From Bacteroidetes bacterium UBA1860 (GTDB lineage Bacteria > Bacteroidota > Rhodothermia > Balneolales > Balneolaceae), in the NCBI GenBank assembly GCA_002338335.1, contig DDIC01000015.1, positions 1 through 18,453 of the forward strand: a DNA stretch of 18,453 nucleotides, read 5' to 3'. This document shows, piece by piece, positions 13,882 to 18,453 of the stretch. Under the pieces are notes generated by a model. That model was not told the origin of the DNA and ran no database searches. It saw only the letters and a program-made list of their open reading frames with translations. How positions within the stretch are numbered: position 1 is the first letter of the stretch; each line of letters begins with the position of its first letter. Made by a program: the position numbers and the translations under genes.

Positions 13882-15432
13882 TTACTTACCTGCAGAAGGG
13901 TTTGAGGCGGAGACCGCAGGATTCCCCTTGTCTCGGCCACGGTAACTCAACGAAATCAGCTCTCTCATACGATCTCGATCAAGATTATCCAACATTTGGG
14001 GTGTGTGGCGCCATTTCCAATTGGAGCCAACCGTGCCTGGAAAATTCATCCGATGCTCCCCAGGTAGCGCTAAATAATCCTGTAGTGGAATAATGGCTTG
14101 GTCTGCCGTAGAGTACATCGCCAATCGAATCAACTGCCACGCCACATCATCCCCAGAGCTTCGCGTGTAGACGCGCATCCGATGTCGTTCTTCCTCAGAG
14201 GCTTGGTCATACCACCCAACAGAGGTGTCATTATCGTGCGTTCCGGTGTATACGACGCAGTTTTGGGGATAATTATGAGGCAAAAAGCTGTTGGATTCGT
14301 CGCTATCAAATGCAAATTGGAGAATCTTCATCCCAGGAAAGTCAAAGTCGTCCCGCAACTGCTCCACAGTGGGCGTAGTGAGTCCCAAATCCTCCGCAAT
14401 AATGGGTAAATCGCCCAGTTTTTCCCGAATGGTTTCAAACAAGTCATGACGGGGCCCCTTCACCCATCGACCGTGGATGGCTGTCGGTTCATCGGCTGGG
14501 ATCTCCCAATACTCATCAAATCCTCGAAAATGGTCGACACGAATTGCGTCAAAGAGGTGAAACATTTGTGCAAACCGTTGGACCCACCATGAGTAACCAT
14601 CCTTGGCCATCGTTGCCCATCGATAATGGGGATTGCCCCAACGCTGCCCTGTTTCACTAAAATAATCGGGCGGCACTCCTGCCACATGGGTTGGGTGGCC
14701 ATCCTTGTCCAGTGCAAACTGCTTACAATGCACCCACACATCGGCGCTATTGTGATCGACAAAAATGGGAATATCACCTACAATTCGTATTCCCTTGTCG
14801 TTTGCCCGTTTTTTGAGTGCGCTCCATTGCGTGGAAAAAACCCATTGTAGCCACATCTGGTAGTCAATCTCCTCATCATAATGGCTTCTAGCCTTGTCCA
14901 AGGCTGTTTTCGTCCGTTTACGAAGCCCAGCATCCCAGGTTGTCCATGGGGAAAAGTTCGCCTCCTGGGCCAGGGTGATAAAGAGCGCGTATTCTGGAAG
15001 CCAGTGCTGATTGGCGTGAGTGTAAGCGTCCATTTGGCGTTTGTGAGCCTTCTTACCCCCCCCTTTCTGAGCCTTGAATCGATTGTATGCTAGTCGAAAA
15101 AGGGGCTCACGGAGTTGTCTACTCATCCCATAATCGGCCTTCCAATGACTTTCCACAGTGTGAGCATAGACCTCGTCATGGGTGAGCCAACCTTGTTCGA
15201 TCAAACGCTCTGGGCTAATGAGAAGGGTGTTTCCAGCAAAGGCTGAGTAGCTAGCATATGGGGAGTCACCATATCCAATAGGGGTCAAGGGCAACACCTG
15301 CCAAATACTTTGATTCGTCTGCTCCAGTAGTTCAAAAAACGAGTCTGCTCCAGGCCCAAAATCCCCTGTTCCGAAAGGTGAAGGAAAGCTTGTGGGGTGG
15401 ACAAGAATTCCGCAAGATCGTGGAAAACGCAT
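13882..15432 (-). CDS. malQ: 4-alpha-glucanotransferase (amylomaltase, GH77)
   Basis: A 516-residue GH77 enzyme of the compact amylomaltase type without the extra N-terminal domain of E. coli MalQ. It moves maltodextrin chains between glucans, disproportionating short glucans released during glycogen turnover. The opening RSCGILVHPTSFPSPFGTGDFG and the QVLPLTPIGYGDSPYASYSAFAG loop are typical. The catalytic sites are the nucleophile D300 in IRVDHFRGF, the acid/base E347 in IIAEDLG and the Asp in GTHDND (397-402). The gene starts 13 bases after the glgB stop and is surely in the same operon; a TAAGG sequence overlapping that stop can serve as ribosome-binding site. No export signal is present, so the enzyme is cytoplasmic. 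Confidence 0.95.
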   Translation of the reverse strand: MRFPRSCGILVHPTSFPSPFGTGDFGPGADSFFELLEQTNQSIWQVLPLTPIGYGDSPYASYSAFAGNTLLISPERLIEQGWLTHDEVYAHTVESHWKADYGMSRQLREPLFRLAYNRFKAQKGGGKKAHKRQMDAYTHANQHWLPEYALFITLAQEANFSPWTTWDAGLRKRTKTALDKARSHYDEEIDYQMWLQWVFSTQWSALKKRANDKGIRIVGDIPIFVDHNSADVWVHCKQFALDKDGHPTHVAGVPPDYFSETGQRWGNPHYRWATMAKDGYSWWVQRFAQMFHLFDAIRVDHFRGFDEYWEIPADEPTAIHGRWVKGPRHDLFETIREKLGDLPIIAEDLGLTTPTVEQLRDDFDFPGMKILQFAFDSDESNSFLPHNYPQNCVVYTGTHDNDTSVGWYDQASEEERHRMRVYTRSSGDDVAWQLIRLAMYSTADQAIIPLQDYLALPGEHRMNFPGTVGSNWKWRHTPQMLDNLDRDRMRELISLSYRGRDKGNPAVSASNPSAGK

Positions 15433-15445
15433 AGCGAGTGCTACC

Positions 15446-17650
15446 TTAGATGGTGGAGGGTTTTAAGATTATCATAGCCAATGGAGGCAACGTTAACGAG
15501 AGGCTCGTTGGCTGACCTTGCCATGGCATGGGCGAGGCATGCGGAGCCGTACCACCCACATTGGACCCGCCATAATAGGTGGAATCGCTATTAAAAAGCA
15601 CCTCATAAGGTCCTTCCTTCGGGGCCCCAAGGGTATAATTTTCCACCACGGAAGGGGTAAAATTACACACGCAAAGTAGCGAGTCTTTAGGATCGTGAGT
15701 CTTTCGCAAAAAGGATAATAGGCTTCGGTCGTGATCCTGGAAATCGATCCATTCAAACCCCTCCCAATGGTGATCCATTTTGTGCAATGCAGGCTCTTCC
15801 TGCAGGAGGTGATTCAAATCCTTGACCATTCGTTGGATTCCTTGATGACTGTCCCATTGCATAAGGTGCCAATCCAGGGAATGAGCCTCGGTCCATTCAT
15901 CCCATTGACCAAATTCTTGCCCCATAAAAAGGAGTTTCTTGCCAGGGTGCCCATACTGATAGGCCAGCAGGAGGCGAAGATTGGCCAGCTGCTTCCAATC
16001 ATCTCCCGGCATTTTCGAGGCCAATGATCCCTTGCCGTGCACCACTTCATCATGGGAAAACGGGAGCACAAATTGCTCAGAAAAAGCATAGATCAACGAA
16101 AATGTCAGATCTTGGTGATGAAACTTCCTGTAAACAGGATCTCGCTCCATATAGGTGAGTGTGTCATTCATCCAACCCATATTCCACTTAAAATCGAACC
16201 CCAACCCACCATAATGGACGGGTCGTGTAACACCCTGCCACGACGTTGACTCTTCGGCAAAGGTGCAAATGCCTGGAGTTTGCTCGTGGAGTATCGTATT
16301 AAACCGTTGAAGAAAGTGAATGGCCTCTAAATTTTCTCGACCCCCGTGTTTGTTCGGAATCCACTCCCCATCCTCTCGGGAATAATCTAGATAGAGCATC
16401 GAGGCGACGGCATCCACTCGCAATCCGTCCATGTGAAACTCTTGTATCCAATAGTTGGCACTTGAAAGGAGGAAGTTGAGCACCTCTGTTCTGCCATAAT
16501 TGAAGATCGCTGTTCCCCAATCTTTGTGTTCTCCCAACCGAGGGTCTTCATGCTCGTAGAGCGCAGTTCCATCAAACCGACGCAAGCCATGGTCGTCCTT
16601 TGTGAAATGTGCAGGCACCCAATCCAAAATCACGCCAATGCCTGCGTTGTGACACTCATTGACCAAGTACTTTAAATCGTCAGGAGATCCATATCGACTG
16701 GTTGGGGCAAAAAACCCTGTGACTTGGTACCCCCACGAAGGATCATAAGGAAACTCTGTGAGTGGCATGAGCTCCACGTGTGTAAAGCCAAGGTCCTTCA
16801 CGTAAGGAATGAGATGCTCGGCAATCTCTTGATAGCTCAAAAGCCGCTCTGGGTTTGAAGGATCACGCCGCCATGATCCAGCATGCAGTTCATAAATAGA
16901 GATGGGCGCTTCATGATGGGAGATCTTACGGCGTTCTTTCAGCCACTCGTGATCACTCCAGGCAAAGTCACTTTTCCATACAACTGACGCGGTATTAGGC
17001 CTAATCTCAGCAAACTGTGCATAAGGATCGGCTTTCAAAAACGGGGCGTCAAAAGGGCTTGTCTGGAGTTCATATTTGTACGACTCACCCGGTGCAATGC
17101 CAGGTAGAAAAATCTCCCACACCCCAATCGAATGGAGGCAGCGCATCCCATGTCGACGTCCATCCCATTGGTTAAAGTCACCCACCACACTCACTCGATG
17201 CGCGTTAGGCGCCCAGACAACAAAATGGGTGCCCTCAATGTCTCCGACTCTTTTTGGGTGCGCTCCCATGAAATTCCATGCCTGCGTATGGGTTCCTTCC
17301 GCCCACAAATGGACGTCTACATCTTCAATAAGTGATCCAAAACGGTGGGGATCTTCTATGTTGACCGACTTCTTTTTGCCTGCGTAGAGGATATCGAGAG
17401 AGTACTCAAATCGCTGTTTTCTCGCGGTGAAGGTGGCTTCAAACAGCCCTTCAGGGGTAATTTTTTTTGCTTCTACTGCCTTTCCACGCGACGGGACCAC
17501 AACCACAGTCCTAGCGTGAGGTTGAAAGGTCCTCACAACATAGCCTTTTCCAGACCGCCTTGAATGGACGCCAAACAGGCCAAATGGATCTGAGAAAGAG
17601 CCGTTGGAAATCGCCTCAAGTTCCTCGATGTTTAATTCAGTAGATTTCAT
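15446..17650 (-). CDS. glgB: 1,4-alpha-glucan branching enzyme (GH13)
   Basis: A 734-residue branching enzyme, close to the length of E. coli GlgB. It cuts alpha-1,4 chains and makes alpha-1,6 branches in glycogen. Order: N-terminal carbohydrate module (ISNGSFSDPFGLFGVH), CBM48 (FVVWAPNAHRVSVVGDFNQWDGRRH), GH13 barrel and a C-terminal beta domain ending SLTLPPLAMIIL. Catalytic residues, numbered from the upstream ATG 17713 (subtract 21 for this start), are D434 in LRVDAVAS, E487 in FAEEST and D555 in FSHDEVVHG. I chose ATG 17650: it lines up with the start of known GlgB proteins and has TAAGG five bases upstream. The longer form from 17713 adds 21 unrelated residues and its ATG lies inside a palindromic box. 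The gene is followed by malQ in one operon. Confidence 0.95.
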   Translation of the reverse strand: MKSTELNIEELEAISNGSFSDPFGLFGVHSRRSGKGYVVRTFQPHARTVVVVPSRGKAVEAKKITPEGLFEATFTARKQRFEYSLDILYAGKKKSVNIEDPHRFGSLIEDVDVHLWAEGTHTQAWNFMGAHPKRVGDIEGTHFVVWAPNAHRVSVVGDFNQWDGRRHGMRCLHSIGVWEIFLPGIAPGESYKYELQTSPFDAPFLKADPYAQFAEIRPNTASVVWKSDFAWSDHEWLKERRKISHHEAPISIYELHAGSWRRDPSNPERLLSYQEIAEHLIPYVKDLGFTHVELMPLTEFPYDPSWGYQVTGFFAPTSRYGSPDDLKYLVNECHNAGIGVILDWVPAHFTKDDHGLRRFDGTALYEHEDPRLGEHKDWGTAIFNYGRTEVLNFLLSSANYWIQEFHMDGLRVDAVASMLYLDYSREDGEWIPNKHGGRENLEAIHFLQRFNTILHEQTPGICTFAEESTSWQGVTRPVHYGGLGFDFKWNMGWMNDTLTYMERDPVYRKFHHQDLTFSLIYAFSEQFVLPFSHDEVVHGKGSLASKMPGDDWKQLANLRLLLAYQYGHPGKKLLFMGQEFGQWDEWTEAHSLDWHLMQWDSHQGIQRMVKDLNHLLQEEPALHKMDHHWEGFEWIDFQDHDRSLLSFLRKTHDPKDSLLCVCNFTPSVVENYTLGAPKEGPYEVLFNSDSTYYGGSNVGGTAPHASPMPWQGQPTSLSLTLPPLAMIILKPSTI

Positions 17651-17678
17651 GATCGCCTTACTCGTCGAAGGTGCATCC

Positions 17679-17724
17679 CATGAATATTTATGGCCATGAT
17701 GATCTACGCTCATAAATATTTATA
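17679..17724. promoter_or_regulatory. Paired AT-rich near-palindromes, candidate operator between glgB and lolC/E
   Basis: Two boxes of 14 bases, CATGAATATTTATG (17679-17692) and CATAAATATTTATA (17711-17724), share the consensus CATrAATATTyATG. The first is palindromic in all but one base pair and extends to 16 bases with flanking C and G; the second has a perfect 12-base palindromic core. Their centres are 32 bases apart, about three turns of DNA, which would place two bound dimers on one face. They lie between the chosen glgB start and the divergent permease gene, so one regulator could control both. No regulator gene is adjacent and the binding protein is unknown. Confidence 0.3.
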
Positions 17725-17768
17725 CGAGAGTAAAGGTATGAATTTTTTAATCCTACGAGGCTTTCACC

Positions 17769-18453
17769 ATGATTAATGTGCGCTCTAGATGGTTTCTTGC
17801 CTATAAGCTATTTGCCGTACGTTGGCCTCGCGACGTTCGATCTACCCTATCGTTTCTCTCGATTCTGGGCATTGCCCTGGGGACATCCTTACTGATAGCG
17901 ATTCTTTCAGTGTTTAATGGGTTTTACGCAGAAGTCCAGTCGATGCTATTATCTGAAGACCCTCATGTACGAATCACGGCAGTTGGCACTCCGCATGTGG
18001 TACCAGATGAGGTGCAGATCGACTGGCTTCAACAACAATCCAATGTGGAGCAAATCGTAGTTCGTGTCGAAGGAAAAGCCGTATTAATGGGTCAACAGGG
18101 TTCTAGGGGTGAGGCGAAGCTCCTCACGGTCATGGCTGAATCACAGATTTACGGAGGCACATCATCAGAGAGTGCACAAGCCTTTAAGGAAGGCGGAGAT
18201 GACAAACCAACAGCACGTGAGCTGTCGGAGAGGGTGTTGTATGGAGACTCGGATCTTTCCGTTAAAGAGGGTAGGCCGGGAGTTCTGGTTTCGCTAAACC
18301 AAGCAAATCAACAAGGGTGGTCCATCGGCGATCCAATTGGCCTGCTTTCAGCCCCTCGCCTTCAACAAGCCCTCACATCCGTCCGTCCCACTCGGCCCCT
18401 CATTGCCAACATCCGCGGCTTCACCGCGTCTCACCCCATCACGGGCGAACCTA
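17769..18453 (+). CDS. LolC/LolE-family lipoprotein-release ABC permease, N-terminal part (cut by right edge)
   Basis: An open frame runs from ATG 17769 to the window end without a stop (228 complete codons). The start has GAGG eight bases upstream (17757-17760). The protein opens with the LolC/LolE pattern: FLAYKLFAVRW, then a hydrophobic membrane segment of about residues 27-49 (LSILGIALGTSLLIAILSV) followed directly by FNGFYAEVQ. The rest is the long periplasmic domain, ending in the window with PGVLVSLNQANQQGWSIGDPIGLL, a form of the 'GxxLAxxLGxxxGD' element of MacB/FtsX-type periplasmic domains. With an ATPase (LolD) such permeases release lipoproteins from the inner membrane; a general FtsX/MacB-type permease is the alternative, and LolC versus LolE cannot be told here. 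It is divergent from glgB. Confidence 0.85.
   Translation, partial: MINVRSRWFLAYKLFAVRWPRDVRSTLSFLSILGIALGTSLLIAILSVFNGFYAEVQSMLLSEDPHVRITAVGTPHVVPDEVQIDWLQQQSNVEQIVVRVEGKAVLMGQQGSRGEAKLLTVMAESQIYGGTSSESAQAFKEGGDDKPTARELSERVLYGDSDLSVKEGRPGVLVSLNQANQQGWSIGDPIGLLSAPRLQQALTSVRPTRPLIANIRGFTASHPITGEP

Noticed and set aside
17738..17776. A 12-codon frame (ATG 17738) overlapping the LolC/LolE start, considered as a leader peptide.
   Set aside because: Its AAAGG is only one base from the ATG, and the peptide has no regulatory residue run or attenuator-like stem-loop after it.

Overview
The window (18,453 bp) is a densely coded bacterial chromosomal segment: 18 protein genes, two of them cut by the window edges. 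There are no RNA genes, insertion sequences, phage genes or CRISPR arrays that I can see, and no gene-free stretch longer than about 200 bases. Several genes point to Bacteroidota in the broad sense, perhaps a Rhodothermia/Balneolia-like lineage: a PorV/PorQ-type outer membrane protein, a DUF4270 lipoprotein next to a half-length GT5 'glycogen synthase', a bacterial ComA-type phosphosulfolactate synthase, and a periplasmic TPR protein with a conserved-looking C-terminal tail. The lineage call is an inference from gene content, not from a marker-gene comparison.

Left part (1-2205): the 3' end of argS (+) meets, with one base between them, a minus-strand pair dnaN then a SAM hydrolase (DUF62 family). 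From 2399 to 6804 follows a compact plus-strand series with overlapping ends: PorV-like protein, miaA, purS, clpS, purQ, lptB and a single-domain rhodanese. A clpS gene between the purS and purQ subunits of FGAM synthase is the oddest arrangement in this part.

Middle part (6798-13797), all on the minus strand, read from right to left: comA (phosphosulfolactate synthase), a half-size GT5 protein without the usual K-T-G-G motif, a DUF4270 lipoprotein, an outer membrane beta-barrel protein, a periplasmic TPR protein and rho. Spacings are tight from comA to the barrel protein (1-28 bp), and a candidate Bacteroidota-type promoter lies just before comA. Rho is compact: a short strongly basic Lys/Arg/Asn/Gln tail replaces the usual N-terminal helical domain.

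Right part (13882-18453): glgB and malQ form a minus-strand glycogen/maltodextrin pair. Divergent from them is the 5' part of a LolC/LolE-type lipoprotein-release permease that runs off the right edge. The glgB/lolC divergent gap holds two near-palindromic AT-rich boxes, 32 bp centre to centre, that look like a paired operator.

The best candidate for something under-described is the comA - half-GT5 - DUF4270 - barrel protein cluster. It combines a sulfonate-forming enzyme, a probably non-catalytic glycosyltransferase half and two outer-membrane components in one apparent transcription unit. Its function is not known to me and cannot be settled from the sequence alone.
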